NCBI RefSeq assembly: GCF_029868385.1
Contig: NZ_JARWNX010000064.1
Location: forward strand, 186,001 to 250,000
DNA length: 64,000 nucleotides
Direction of reading: 5' to 3'
Source of the DNA: Nocardia cyriacigeorgica
Lineage (GTDB): Bacteria; Actinomycetota; Actinomycetes; Mycobacteriales; Mycobacteriaceae
The notes below the pieces were generated by a model. The model was given only the letters and a program-made list of their open reading frames with translations. It did no database searches and was not told the origin of the DNA. The first letter of the stretch is position 1, and each line of letters opens with the position of its first letter. Position numbers and translations under genes: made by a program. Shown here one piece after another: positions 6,867 to 16,064 of this stretch.

Positions 6867-8825
6867 TCAGAGCGTGCGGGTGAGCCGATCGGTGAGGATG
6901 TGCGCGAACTTCGCCGGATCCTTCAACTCGCCGCCCTCGGCAAGCACGGCCGTGCCGTACAGCAATTCGGCGGTCTCGGTGAGTTCGGGAACCTTACCCT
7001 CGTCGGCGTCCTGCTTGCGGGTGTCATAGGCCTCGCGCAGCCCGGTCACCAGCGGATGGGTCGGATTGAGTTCCAGGATCCGCTTGGACTCCGGCAGCGC
7101 CTGGCCCGAGGCCCGGTACATCCGCTCCAGCATGGGGGTGAAGTCGAAGACATCGCCGACCAGGCAGGCCGGTGAGGTGGTGAGCCGGTTGGTCAGGCGC
7201 ACCTCCTTGACGCTGTCCTCGAGGGTCTTGCCCAGCCAGGTCAGCAGTTCGGCGTAGTCCTTGTCCTGCTGCTCACGCAGCTGCTCGGACTCCTTCTTCT
7301 CCTCCTCGGTCTCCAGATCCACCTCGCCCTTGGCGATCGAGACGAACGGCTTGCCGTCGAACTCCGGCACCGAACCGACCCACATCTCATCGACCGGATC
7401 GGTGAGGATCAGCACCTCGAGACCCTTGGCCAGGAAGGCCTCCAGATGCGGCGAACTCTCCACCTGCTGGCGCGATTCGCCGGTCATGTAGTAGATCGAG
7501 TCCTGACCGTCCTTCATCCGCTCCACATACTGTGCGAGCGTGGTCAGCTCGGAGTCGGAGTCGGTCGATGCGAACGACGAGACCGCGAGGATGGTGTCGC
7601 GGTTGTCGAAGTCCGACAGCAGACCCTCCTTGAGGACGCGACCGAACTCGCGCCAGAAGGTCTGGTACTTGTCCTGCTCCTCGGCGCCCTGGATGTCCTT
7701 GACCGTGGACAGCACCTTCTTCACCAGGCGCTTGCGGATCATCTGGATCTGGCGGTCCTGCTGCAAGATCTCGCGCGAGACATTGAGCGAGAGGTCCTGC
7801 GCGTCCACCACACCCTTGATGAAGCGCAGGTACTCCGGCATCAGCTCTTCGCAGTTGTCCATGATGAACACCCGCTTGACGTAGAGCTGCACACCGCGCT
7901 TGTGCTCGCGGGTGAACAGATCGAACGGCGCCTGCGAGGGGATGAACAGCAGCGCCTGATATTCGAAGGTGCCCTCGGCCTTGAGCGGGATGGTCTCGAG
8001 CGGCTCGTCCCAGGCATGGCTGACATGCTTGTAGAACTCGTGGTACTCCTCGTCGCTGACCTCGCTCTTGGGGCGGGTCCACAGCGCCTTCATGGAGTTG
8101 AGCGTCTGCTCTTCGACGATCGTCTTCTCTTGTTTGTCCTCGCCCTCACCCTCGGTGACGGTGCGCTCCACCTGCATGCGGATGGGCCAGGCGATGAAAT
8201 CGGAGTACTTCTTGACGATCTCGCGGAGCTTCCACTCCTTGGTGTAGTCGAAGAGGTGATCGTCCTCGTCGGCGGCCTTGAGCTGCAAGGTCACCGCGGT
8301 CCCCGGCGGGGCGTCCTCGACGGTCTCGATGCTGTAGGTGGAGCTGCCCGCCTCGGCGACCCACCGGGTCCCCTCGGCTTCCCCGGCGCGGCGGGTGGTC
8401 AGGGTGACCTTGTCGGCGACCATGAAGGTCGAATAGAAGCCGATACCGAACTGGCCGATCAGCTCCTCGGCCGCGGCTTCGGACTTGGCCTCGCTGAGTT
8501 GTTTGCGCAGCGCGGCGGTGCCCGATTTGGCGAGGGTGCCGATCAGATCCACCACCTCGGCGCGCGACATGCCGATGCCGTTGTCCCGGACCGTCAGGAC
8601 CCGTTCGTCGGTGTCGACCTCCAGCTCGATGTGCAGATCGGAGGTGTCGACATGCAGGTCCTTGTCCCTATAGGACTCCAGCCGCAGCTTGTCCAGCGCG
8701 TCGGAAGCGTTCGAGATCAGCTCCCGCAGGAACGTGTCTTTGTTGGAGTAGACCGAGTGGATCATCAGCTCGAGCAGCTGATGGGTTTCGGCCTGGAACT
8801 CGAGGTGTTCGACGTGCTCTGTCAC
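6867..8825 (-). CDS. htpG: Molecular chaperone HtpG (bacterial Hsp90)
   Basis: 652 residues, close to the roughly 647 of mycobacterial HtpG. ATP-dependent cytosolic chaperone. The N-terminal GHKL ATPase domain shows the ATP-binding residues in LRELISNASDALDKLR (near residue 30), DNGIGM (near 85) and IGQFGIGFYS (near 120). The middle and C-terminal domains follow, with the conserved RGVQLYVKRVFI. The start GTG at 8825 overlaps the TGA of the upstream nuclease gene (GTGA) and lacks a good ribosome site of its own, so translation is probably coupled. Ends TLTDRLTRTL-like, as usual for the family. Confidence 0.97.
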   Translation of the reverse strand: MTEHVEHLEFQAETHQLLELMIHSVYSNKDTFLRELISNASDALDKLRLESYRDKDLHVDTSDLHIELEVDTDERVLTVRDNGIGMSRAEVVDLIGTLAKSGTAALRKQLSEAKSEAAAEELIGQFGIGFYSTFMVADKVTLTTRRAGEAEGTRWVAEAGSSTYSIETVEDAPPGTAVTLQLKAADEDDHLFDYTKEWKLREIVKKYSDFIAWPIRMQVERTVTEGEGEDKQEKTIVEEQTLNSMKALWTRPKSEVSDEEYHEFYKHVSHAWDEPLETIPLKAEGTFEYQALLFIPSQAPFDLFTREHKRGVQLYVKRVFIMDNCEELMPEYLRFIKGVVDAQDLSLNVSREILQQDRQIQMIRKRLVKKVLSTVKDIQGAEEQDKYQTFWREFGRVLKEGLLSDFDNRDTILAVSSFASTDSDSELTTLAQYVERMKDGQDSIYYMTGESRQQVESSPHLEAFLAKGLEVLILTDPVDEMWVGSVPEFDGKPFVSIAKGEVDLETEEEKKESEQLREQQDKDYAELLTWLGKTLEDSVKEVRLTNRLTTSPACLVGDVFDFTPMLERMYRASGQALPESKRILELNPTHPLVTGLREAYDTRKQDADEGKVPELTETAELLYGTAVLAEGGELKDPAKFAHILTDRLTRTL

Positions 8826-10516
8826 GCCGAGATGATACCGCCGCCGGTGACAGCCCCCGATACCCGCGCGAAATCGGCGAGCGCCGGAACCTCCAGATCG
8901 GCGCGATGTGGGCCGGGCACCCGCGGATTCATCCATTCCCGCAGCACCATGGTGGCGCGCACATCGTCCTCGTTGTATTCGAGCAGCCGGGTGCGCTGGG
9001 TGAGATCGGGTTCGCCGTCATAGCCGACGGCCAGCCGATACCAGCTCATCGACGCCTCACCATTGGCCTCGGAATCGCGCCAGGAGAAACCGGCGACGGG
9101 CGCGATCTTCTTCAGGCCCTTGCCGTTCGGGCAGATGAACTGCTCGGTGACCGCCTGGAACATATCGACCCACTGCGGCGAATCGACGAAGGCGCGCACC
9201 TGCTCCACCGTCGGCACTCCCGGCTTACCCGCGAACCTGCGGGCCGACTCGTAGAGCCATTTGTCCTCAGCGGTGCGCGAGTAGCAGTAGGCGGCAAAGG
9301 TTTTGCCCGCGGCAACGGTCTCGGCGCGTACCCGCATCAGCCAGGTCCAGAATTCGCCGAAGGAGCGGCCCTCGTCCTCGGTGGGCAGCGGATCCCAGGT
9401 GACGAACGGGCGGTACACCCCGTCCAGCAGGGTGCCCCACAGATAGGCGCCGAATTCCTGGAAGCTCTCCAGATCCACGTCGACCTCGACATCGGCCCGG
9501 CGCACCCGCACCTGCTCGAACCTGCGCACCAGCGGCGCACCGGCGATCCAGGCGCGTGCGGTGACCACCGCCTCGTCGAACGGGCCGTGCTGCCAGTCCT
9601 CGGGTTCGGGGCCCGACCAGGCCGCCAGATCGTCGATGGTGCGCACACCGTGCCCGTGCAGCACATCCGCGCGTGAACCGGGCGCGACCAGGCTCACGTC
9701 GCGGTGGTCGATCAACCAGCCCTCACAGCCGCGGCCGTCGGCGCCGCCGCGGGTCCACCACGGGCACTGCCTGCATTCGGGCACCTTGGACGGCACCGTC
9801 GGCAGTTCACCGCGCACCACGGCGATCCGGTCGGCGTAGCGCTTGTCGTAATCGGCGAGCACATGGGTGAGGTCGTGCACGAGGATGCGGTCGAAATGGA
9901 AGCCGATCACCCCGCCGACCAGGGCCGGGCTGGCCAGGCCGTGCCGCTGCAACATGCGATACAGATGCGCGAGACGTTGCTGATCGCGCGGCTGCTGACG
10001 CAGTTTGCGATGCGGATCTGGTTGCGGATCCCAGTGATAGAGGTCGGAGGTGGTCGGGTGGAACTCCGCCGGTTCGGGCTGCCGGGGATCGGTGACCTTG
10101 TGGTTGACCACGATCACCGGGATATAGCCGCCGCGGTCGAGATCACGCATCAGGATCTCGGCGCCGCCACGCCGTCCGGTATCGGGCTCCTGCGGCAACA
10201 GTCCACCCCAGATGTACAAGGCGCCCGCGGCGCAGGCCCGCAGGGTGGATTCGGCCCGCTCCCCCGCACGAAGCAGTGGATCGATCACCACCCACTGCTC
10301 CGGGCGCGCACCGACCAGCGCGTTACGCACCCGTTCGCGGTGCGCGACGGCCGCGTCGCGGCGCTGCTGGACGCCGGGATCCTCCCGGACACCGGCCAGC
10401 ATCTCGGGATGGGCGGCGTTCATGTTCAGCCGATGCCTGCACCCGATCAGACTCCTGGCGTCGAGAAACGCGGTCGCGGCGACGGCGGACCGATTCTGTT
10501 CGGTTCCCTCGCCCAC
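8822..10516 (-). CDS. TM0106-family RecB-like nuclease with C-terminal RNase H-like exonuclease domain
   Basis: 564 residues. GTG at 10516 is chosen because GAGAGGG lies just upstream and the start then includes the conserved FLDARSLIGCRHRL segment; the later ATG at 10423 would remove it. The N-terminal half resembles the RecB/Cas4-type nuclease fold. Cys at GCRHR and the cluster CRQCPWW...GC (residues about 225-245) could hold an iron-sulfur cluster. The C-terminal part has DVDLESF and the YNEDDVRAT motif of DEDD-type 3'-5' exonucleases (YprB-like). A DNA repair or processing role is inferred. It is immediately upstream of and coupled to htpG. Confidence 0.8.
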   Translation of the reverse strand: MGEGTEQNRSAVAATAFLDARSLIGCRHRLNMNAAHPEMLAGVREDPGVQQRRDAAVAHRERVRNALVGARPEQWVVIDPLLRAGERAESTLRACAAGALYIWGGLLPQEPDTGRRGGAEILMRDLDRGGYIPVIVVNHKVTDPRQPEPAEFHPTTSDLYHWDPQPDPHRKLRQQPRDQQRLAHLYRMLQRHGLASPALVGGVIGFHFDRILVHDLTHVLADYDKRYADRIAVVRGELPTVPSKVPECRQCPWWTRGGADGRGCEGWLIDHRDVSLVAPGSRADVLHGHGVRTIDDLAAWSGPEPEDWQHGPFDEAVVTARAWIAGAPLVRRFEQVRVRRADVEVDVDLESFQEFGAYLWGTLLDGVYRPFVTWDPLPTEDEGRSFGEFWTWLMRVRAETVAAGKTFAAYCYSRTAEDKWLYESARRFAGKPGVPTVEQVRAFVDSPQWVDMFQAVTEQFICPNGKGLKKIAPVAGFSWRDSEANGEASMSWYRLAVGYDGEPDLTQRTRLLEYNEDDVRATMVLREWMNPRVPGPHRADLEVPALADFARVSGAVTGGGIISA

Positions 10517-10738
10517 TTCACGACCCTCTCGGTCGGCACTGCCCGGATGCACGTAAGCAGTATGGTCCCTACCCCCGACAGATCCACGAATCGTCGGTGC
10601 GGCCGCCCGCGATCGGACCGCCGCCCTCGCAGCGAGCGGCCACGACCGGATAGGGTGTCGGCAAACCGTGTGACATGGGCGGACGGGCATTTCGCGCGCC
10701 GAGCCGCCAGGGCGAACCAGCATGACGGAGGGCCATCG

Positions 10739-11377
10739 ATGGGGTTGTTCAGGAAGCGCAAGCGGCGCCCGAGCCGCCGGGCCGAGGCGAAAGCCCTCAA
10801 GCACAAGGCCGGTCTGGAAGCCAAGCTCGGCGCCAAGAACGACCGCAAACAGCGTCGCGCCGAGAGCCGAACCCAGAAGAAGGTCGCCAAGGCGCAGATC
10901 GCCGCATTGCAGGCCGAGGAGAAGGCGGCACTGAAGACCGCGGCCAAGGCCGAACGCGATCCGTTCAGCGTGAACCAGGTCAAGAAGTACATCGGTGTGG
11001 CCCGGATCCTGGTTCCGGTGCTGGCACCGCTGGCCTACCGGGGCGCCACCTTCGTGCGCGGTCAGCTCGACAACCGCAAGGCCCATCAGCTCGGCATCGG
11101 GGTGGAGCAGCTCGGTGAGTACACTGGACACGGCGCGCGACTGCACGCCAGGATCGCCACTACCGAGGCCGCGCTCGACAAGATCGGCACGAACGGCGAC
11201 AAGGGTGAATCCGACAAGTTCGTCGCGGCCACCCGCAACCGGCTCGAGGCCCTCTCCGCCGCGGTTCGCACCGCCGACCAGATGCCCGCGCAGCGTCGCC
11301 GCGCCGTGCACACCTCCATCGCCACCGAGCTGACCGGAATCGAATCCGACGTGCTGGCCCGGCTCGGCGTGCGCTGA
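10739..11377 (+). CDS. Basic coiled-coil protein of unknown function
   Basis: 212 residues. The ATG at 10739 follows CGGAGGG at 10726-10732, and a TAGGGT -10-like element lies at 10651-10656. The first 85 residues are extremely rich in Lys/Arg/Ala (KRKRRPSRRAEAKALKHK), likely helical. A short hydrophobic segment (ARILVPVLAPLAYRGATF, about residue 90) follows, then a helical C-terminal half. It resembles an uncharacterised actinobacterial family (I believe DUF6474). The charged N-terminus could bind nucleic acid or the inner membrane surface; no function is known to me. Confidence 0.75.
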   Translation: MGLFRKRKRRPSRRAEAKALKHKAGLEAKLGAKNDRKQRRAESRTQKKVAKAQIAALQAEEKAALKTAAKAERDPFSVNQVKKYIGVARILVPVLAPLAYRGATFVRGQLDNRKAHQLGIGVEQLGEYTGHGARLHARIATTEAALDKIGTNGDKGESDKFVAATRNRLEALSAAVRTADQMPAQRRRAVHTSIATELTGIESDVLARLGVR

Positions 11378-11389
11378 TCCACTCCGCCG

Positions 11390-11944
11390 ATGCACCGACG
11401 CCCGACCACCGATAGCCCGCGCGGCATCCTGGTCGGCGCGTTGGCCGGTGCGCTCGCGGTGGCCGCGCACGGGCTCGGCGGTGGGGGTTATCCGTCCTCG
11501 GCCGAGCTCGCGCTCATCCTGCTCGTCGCCGCGGTCACCGGGGCGGCGGCGGGTGCCATGCCGGTGCGGTACGGCCCGCTGCCGGTACTCGTCGCACTGT
11601 TCGCCGGGCAGGCGGCCGGACACGTCGCGCTCACCGGGCTCTACGACCATGAACACGCCGCCGCGGCCCACGCTCCACTCGCGGGCGAACTACTCGGCGG
11701 CTATCTGCCCTCCGGCGCAATGCTGCTGGCCCATCTGGGCGCAACCCTGGTCTGCGCCGCCCTGATCCCGCTCGCCGAACGGCTGTACGCCGCCGTGTCA
11801 GCGGTGCTGCGAGTCGTGCTCGGCACGCCTCGTGCGGGTGTGCCACGACATCGAGCGCAGGCGTTCACCTCCGTCGTCGGACCACCGAGCTTCGCTCCGA
11901 TCGGTGCTGCCGGTCCACGCGCGCCGCCGCTGGCGCGCGCCTGA
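11390..11944 (+). CDS. Multi-pass membrane protein upstream of copper-type genes
   Basis: 184 residues with four or five hydrophobic segments in the first 150 (VGALAGALAVAAHGLGGGG, LILLVAAVTGAAAGAM, LPVLVALFAGQAAG, AMLLAHLGATLVCAAL) and a Pro/Arg-rich cytoplasmic-type tail. His residues occur near membrane ends (LYDHEHAAAAHAP). It lies 37 bases before the ycnI-like gene, and similar small membrane proteins accompany YcnI/CopC/CopD genes in actinobacteria. A role in copper handling is inferred from position. No clear ribosome site is seen before ATG 11390, so the start is less certain. Confidence 0.65.
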   Translation: MHRRPTTDSPRGILVGALAGALAVAAHGLGGGGYPSSAELALILLVAAVTGAAAGAMPVRYGPLPVLVALFAGQAAGHVALTGLYDHEHAAAAHAPLAGELLGGYLPSGAMLLAHLGATLVCAALIPLAERLYAAVSAVLRVVLGTPRAGVPRHRAQAFTSVVGPPSFAPIGAAGPRAPPLARA

Positions 11945-11981
11945 CAGCATCAATTCATTTCGGAGAGAAAGCTTTTCATTC

Positions 11982-12653
11982 ATGAACAGGTTCATTTCGC
12001 GTGCCCTGTGCACGGCCGCGCTCGGTGGCGGGCTGCTCGCCTCGGCCGGTGGGCTGGCCAACGCGCACGTCACCGTCGACGCGCCCGGCGCCACCAAGGG
12101 TTCGATGGCCGTGGCCACCTTCCGGGTTCCGACCGAATCCGATACCGCGGCAACGACCTCGGTCACCGTCACGGTGCCGAAGCTGTGGATGGCCATGACC
12201 GAACCGGTCCCCGGCTGGACGGCCAGAGTCGAGCGCAACGACAAGAACGAGGTCGTCGCGGTCACCTGGACCGCGGACCCCGGCGCGCCCGGTATCGGGC
12301 CCGGCCAGTTCCAGCAGTTCGCGGTGGCGCTCGGCCCGATGCCGCAACAGGATTCGGTGAGCTTCCCGACCAAGCAGACCTACAGCGACGGCAAGGTCGT
12401 CGACTGGAACCAGCCCGCCGACAAGGGCCTGGTCCCCAGCCCGGCGCCCACTCTCACACTGGGCGCCGCCACCGGAAACGGCACCGGCGAACACGGCGTC
12501 GAAAGTGAGAACCACACCGAGACAGCGGCCTCCGCATCCGATGACGCGAGCACCGACACCACCGCGCGCTGGCTCGGCGGGATCGGGCTCGCCGCCGGGC
12601 TGCTCGGGCTCGGACTCGGTGTCGGCTCGGTGATCCGGGGACGGCAGTCATGA
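11982..12653 (+). CDS. YcnI-like (DUF1775) secreted, membrane-anchored copper-associated protein
   Basis: 223 residues. Signal peptide with likely cleavage before AHVTVDAP (about residue 28). The exposed His at the mature N-terminus is the family's copper ligand. The DUF1775 domain covers about 28-165 and includes a conserved Trp-containing stretch (VPKLWMAMTEPVPGWTA). A Ser/Thr/Glu-rich linker and one C-terminal membrane helix with a short basic tail follow. GGAGAG at 11961-11966 precedes ATG 11982. Its stop overlaps the copC start (ATGA), giving translational coupling with the next two genes. Confidence 0.9.
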   Translation: MNRFISRALCTAALGGGLLASAGGLANAHVTVDAPGATKGSMAVATFRVPTESDTAATTSVTVTVPKLWMAMTEPVPGWTARVERNDKNEVVAVTWTADPGAPGIGPGQFQQFAVALGPMPQQDSVSFPTKQTYSDGKVVDWNQPADKGLVPSPAPTLTLGAATGNGTGEHGVESENHTETAASASDDASTDTTARWLGGIGLAAGLLGLGLGVGSVIRGRQS

Positions 12654-13222
12654 GTGGGCGACGCCTCGAACTGCGCAGACTGCTGTTCGCGTTCGTGATC
12701 GGGGCACTGTGCCTCGGCGTCGGCGCTCTCGCCGCCGGACCGGCATCGGCCCATTCCGCGGTGGTCGGCACCTCCCCCGAGGACGGCGCCTCGCTGGACG
12801 CGGGCCCGGAGCGGGTCACCATCACCTTCAACGAGGCATTGCAGCCGAACTTCCCGTCGCTGACCGTCGTCGGTCCCGACGATCGGCTGTGGTCCAAGGG
12901 CGATCCGGTGGTTGACGGCAAAACGGTGAGCGTCGCGGTCGGCGATCTCGGACCGGCGGGCACCTACCGGGTCGGCTATCGGGTCACCTCGGCCGACGGC
13001 CATCCGGTGGAGGGCAAACTCACCTTCACCCTCACCACCGCCGGTAACGGAACGCCCGGCCCCGAGGTCGGCGCCGCGAACGCGAGCAACGGTGATTCCG
13101 GCGGCATCCCGATCTGGGTGTTCATCCTCGGCGCCATCGTGCTGTTCGGCGGCGGCCTCGCCTTCGCCCTGTTCGGCACCGGGCTGTTCGGCAAGGGCGG
13201 CAGCGGTAAGAGCGGCCGGTGA
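12650..13222 (+). CDS. copC: CopC-domain protein (periplasmic-side copper-binding), membrane anchored
   Basis: 190 residues. Signal peptide ends at ASA, and the mature protein starts with HSAVVGTSPEDGA; that first His and the later DGHPVEG His are the known copper(II) ligands of CopC. Beta-sandwich domain to about residue 130, then a Gly/Asn/Ser linker and one membrane helix (VFILGAIVLFGGGLAFALF) ending in a Gly/Lys/Ser tail. Starts within the ycnI stop and ends within the copD start (GTGA), so all three are cotranslated. Expected to deliver or buffer copper outside the membrane. Confidence 0.93.
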   Translation: MSGRRLELRRLLFAFVIGALCLGVGALAAGPASAHSAVVGTSPEDGASLDAGPERVTITFNEALQPNFPSLTVVGPDDRLWSKGDPVVDGKTVSVAVGDLGPAGTYRVGYRVTSADGHPVEGKLTFTLTTAGNGTPGPEVGAANASNGDSGGIPIWVFILGAIVLFGGGLAFALFGTGLFGKGGSGKSGR

Positions 13223-14145
13223 CCGCACGGACGACCGGCGGCCGTGACCGCCGCCCGGCACTGCTGCTGGTCGTCCCGTCCGGGCTGCTCGGCGTTCTGA
13301 TCGCCTGGGCGCTGACCGCGGTCAGCGCCGAGAGCGCGGTCCGGGTACTCGCCGATATCGCGGGTGCCACCGTGCTCGGGCTCGCGGCGCTGCCACGGCT
13401 GCACGATCGGCTGCGGCCGTCGTGGCGGCTGCTTGCCGTGGTCGCGGGCCTGTGGTGCGGCAGTGAATTCGTGGTGCTGGTGTTCGAGGCCGCCGATATC
13501 GTCGGCGTACCGATCGGCGCGCTGGACGGCGGGCGCTTCGGCACCTTCCTCACCGAACTCAGTGGTGGTCAGGTCGGTATCGCGATCCTGCTCGGCACCG
13601 GCGCCATCGCATGCTATTGCGCGCTCGGTTTCCGGCGCCCGGATATCGCCTCCCCGGATCTGGTGCTCGTCTTCGCCGCGGTGGCGCTGACGTTGCGGCC
13701 GATCACCGGTCATATGTCACAGCAACCGTTCGGCTCGGTGCTCGCGGCGGTGCATGCGCTCGCCGCGGGCGCCTGGCTGGGTCTGCTGCTCGGGCTGGCG
13801 TTGGTGGTGCGCTCGCGCGGTGAATGGGCGCTCGCGTTGCCACGCTATTCGGCGGTGGCGATGCCGCTGGTGGCGGTCGTCGCGGTGACCGGACTGGTGA
13901 ACGGACTGGTCCGCATCGGCGGCCTCGCGCCGCTGGTGCAGACCGGATACGGCCGACTGCTGCTGGCCAAGACGCTGATCCTGCTCGTGCTGCTGGCGTT
14001 GGGCTGGTGGTGGCGACGCGACTGGGTGGACCGGGCCGCCGATCATCGGATGACGGCCGCGGCCTCGCTGCGCCGGGCCACCATCGAGGTGGTGGTGATG
14101 GCGGTGGCGTTCGGCCTGGCGGCCACCCTGGCCGTCACGGCATGA
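13219..14145 (+). CDS. copD: CopD-type copper resistance/import membrane protein
   Basis: 308 residues with about eight membrane helices; GTG start overlaps the copC stop. The CopD core lies in the second half (HMSQQPFGSVLAAVHALAAGAWLG, then ALPRYSAVAMPLVAVVAVTG and the GYGRLLLAKTLILLVLLALG segment), with conserved His residues in the first two of these. It probably moves copper across the membrane together with CopC. No copper-responsive operator (CsoR-type) was recognised upstream of the cluster. Confidence 0.9.
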   Translation: MTARTTGGRDRRPALLLVVPSGLLGVLIAWALTAVSAESAVRVLADIAGATVLGLAALPRLHDRLRPSWRLLAVVAGLWCGSEFVVLVFEAADIVGVPIGALDGGRFGTFLTELSGGQVGIAILLGTGAIACYCALGFRRPDIASPDLVLVFAAVALTLRPITGHMSQQPFGSVLAAVHALAAGAWLGLLLGLALVVRSRGEWALALPRYSAVAMPLVAVVAVTGLVNGLVRIGGLAPLVQTGYGRLLLAKTLILLVLLALGWWWRRDWVDRAADHRMTAAASLRRATIEVVVMAVAFGLAATLAVTA

Positions 14146-14179
14146 CGGAATTGCGCGAACTCCCGGTTACAGTTGCGCC

Positions 14180-14653
14180 ATGACCGAAGTGAAGATCGTC
14201 GCCGAATGCGACGCCTCGGCCGAAACCGCTTTCGCCTATGTGAACGATTACCGCAATCTGCCGCGTTTCCTGCGCGAGGTGGAATCGTTCACGCCGGTGG
14301 GTAGCCAGATCGAAGGTCTCGGGGCGACGTTCGACGGCCATATCAAGCTCGGTCCGGTCTCACTGAACTCCCGGATCGAAATCGTGCGCTGGGAGGAGAA
14401 CTTCGCCATCGGGGTGAAGTCGATCAAGGGTTTCGAAGTCGAATCGACCTTCCTGTTCCATGCCACCGGCACCGAACGCTGCACCGTCGACGCCATCGTC
14501 GACTACCGGGTCGGCGGCGGCCTGGCCGGGCGCGCGCTCGGCAAGACGATCGAACCGTTCGTCAAGATCGCGGTGAAGCACAGCACCGAGAACCTCACCA
14601 AGCAGATCGAGGAATTCCACCGCGCGGGCGGGGCCGCCAACAGCGCGGAGTGA
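14180..14653 (+). CDS. SRPBCC (START-like) superfamily protein
   Basis: 157 residues; polyketide-cyclase/coenzyme-binding type fold (DASAETAFAYVNDYRNLPRFLREVESF at the N-terminus, a beta-rich middle, a long C-terminal helix). Such proteins bind hydrophobic ligands; ligand unknown. TACAGT at 14168-14173 ends 6 bases before the ATG, so the mRNA is probably leaderless. Confidence 0.85.
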   Translation: MTEVKIVAECDASAETAFAYVNDYRNLPRFLREVESFTPVGSQIEGLGATFDGHIKLGPVSLNSRIEIVRWEENFAIGVKSIKGFEVESTFLFHATGTERCTVDAIVDYRVGGGLAGRALGKTIEPFVKIAVKHSTENLTKQIEEFHRAGGAANSAE

Positions 14654-14760
14654 GCGCGCGGAGGGTCATCATCGCCGTAGGTGCCCGGCCGGTCGCCGAT
14701 GCCGGAGGTGTGGCCCGCTCGACCCTGGCGAGACGCACGTCACAGGCATAGCCTCGAGGT

Positions 14761-15126
14761 ATGAACAAACCCACCTTCAGGCAGCGCATTGCCTACGATC
14801 TGGGTCGCGAACTCCCCGCGAACCTGCACGAGTGGGTGACCAACGACCTCATCGGGCATGGGGCCATGGAGCGCTATCTCGTCAGGTTCCTCGGGCCGAT
14901 CATTCCGTTCTTCGCGCTCGTGCTGCTGTTTCCCGGTCCGATGCCGCTCAAGATCGGGCTGATCGTGATGATGATCGTTCCGATGGTCATCTTCACGGTC
15001 GCGCTCAGTTATGTGTGGCGTCGGTACCGGCTGGTGCAGCACGGTCTCGATCCGGATCTGGTCGATCACGGCAAGATCTCCGAACACGAACGTCATATGT
15101 ACGAACTGCGCCACGGACATCGATAG
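14761..15126 (+). CDS. Small membrane protein with two helices (DUF5313-like)
   Basis: 121 residues. A conserved amphipathic start (RIAYDLGRELPANLHEWV) is followed by two adjacent membrane helices (about residues 42-58 and 64-82) and a soluble tail with WRRYRLVQHGLDPDLVD. It matches what I remember of the DUF5313 family of mycolata; function unknown. TAGCCT at 14749-14754 is 6 bases before the ATG, suggesting a leaderless transcript. The gap from 14654 to 14760 holds nothing else I can identify. Confidence 0.8.
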   Translation: MNKPTFRQRIAYDLGRELPANLHEWVTNDLIGHGAMERYLVRFLGPIIPFFALVLLFPGPMPLKIGLIVMMIVPMVIFTVALSYVWRRYRLVQHGLDPDLVDHGKISEHERHMYELRHGHR

Positions 15127-15200
15127 CGCGTCGTGATTCACGTGGAACGAACCCAACGGTCCGTTCGGGCTGGAATTCGGCCACCTTTAAGCTGACTGCC

Positions 15201-15689
15201 ATGACCGAACCGACAGATGTTGTGGCGACCGCGGACCTGGCCGATGAGATCGGCCCCGAAATTCGTAGCTGCGATACCCAGTTCATCCAGTTCGGCGGCC
15301 GGGCCGCATTCTCCGGCCGGATCACCACCATTCGCTGCTTCCAGGACAATCTGCTGGTGAAGCAGACGTTGAGCGAACCGGGCGCGGGCAAAGTGCTCGT
15401 CGTCGACGGCGGCGCGAGCGTGCACACCGCGCTGGTGGGCGACATCATCGCCGGACGCGGCGTCGACAACGGCTGGGCCGGTGTCATCGTCAATGGTGCG
15501 GTCCGCGATTCGGCCATTCTGCGCACCCTCGACATCGGGATCAAGGCGCTCGGCACCAATCCGCGTAAGAGCACGCAGACCGGTTCCGGCGACAAGGACG
15601 TTCCGGTGGAGATCGGTGGGGTCACCTTCGTCCCCGGCGACATGCTCTACAGCGATCACGACGGCGTCGTGGTGCGCGCCGAGAGCTGA
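15201..15689 (+). CDS. rraA: RraA-family protein (4-hydroxy-4-methyl-2-oxoglutarate aldolase / RraA-like)
   Basis: 162 residues, the usual RraA length. Conserved segments are FSGRITTIRCFQDN, the GKVLVVDGGAS loop, VNGAVRDSA (with the Arg-Asp pair used for metal/substrate binding in the aldolases) and GTNPRKS. In E. coli RraA inhibits RNase E; many family members are instead aldolases. Both are possible here, and the name is by family. TAAGCT at 15188-15193 lies 7 bases before the ATG, indicating a leaderless transcript. Confidence 0.88.
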   Translation: MTEPTDVVATADLADEIGPEIRSCDTQFIQFGGRAAFSGRITTIRCFQDNLLVKQTLSEPGAGKVLVVDGGASVHTALVGDIIAGRGVDNGWAGVIVNGAVRDSAILRTLDIGIKALGTNPRKSTQTGSGDKDVPVEIGGVTFVPGDMLYSDHDGVVVRAES

Positions 15690-15697
15690 TCGGTCGG

Positions 15698-15916
15698 CTA
15701 ATCCGCGACTCGGGCCTGGTGACCGGCGAGGGCGACGATATCGCCGACGTGCAATTGCCGTCCGCGCCGTAGCTCGACCTCGTCGTTCACCCGCACGAGT
15801 CCGGCGGCGATCACCGTCTTGGCTTCCGAACCGGAATCGATCAGATTGGCCAATTTGAGAAACTGGCCGAGCCGAATGGCTTCGTCATCGATCGGCACAT
15901 CGACTGGTTCCGACAT
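15698..15916 (-). CDS. S4-domain RNA-binding protein
   Basis: 72 residues forming a single S4 domain (IRLGQFLKLANLIDSGSEAK, AAGLVRVNDEVELRRGRQL, VGDIVAL). Similar one-domain proteins (YaaA/RqcP-like) bind ribosomal or stalled-ribosome RNA. Convergent with the RraA-family gene, ending 8 bases from its stop, and divergent from lysX. Confidence 0.88.
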   Translation of the reverse strand: MSEPVDVPIDDEAIRLGQFLKLANLIDSGSEAKTVIAAGLVRVNDEVELRRGRQLHVGDIVALAGHQARVAD

Positions 15917-16064
15917 GTCCTAAATACTTACTCCCCCGGCCCGCTCGGCCGAGCGCCACCCCGGTATCCGGCCGTATTCCGCCATTGCCGAGACGGCGCA
16001 AAGGGGCCGAGAACACGCCGCGACAAACTACCGGCAAATCCACCCCAACGGTCACACTGGATCG

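Noticed and set aside
7446..9023. 525-codon + strand frame opposite htpG
   Set aside because: Antisense shadow of the confirmed htpG gene.
15131..15146. parS-like GATTCACGTGGAAC
   Set aside because: Two mismatches to GTTTCACGTGAAAC, including one in each conserved arm; too weak beside the 15/16 match at 59379.
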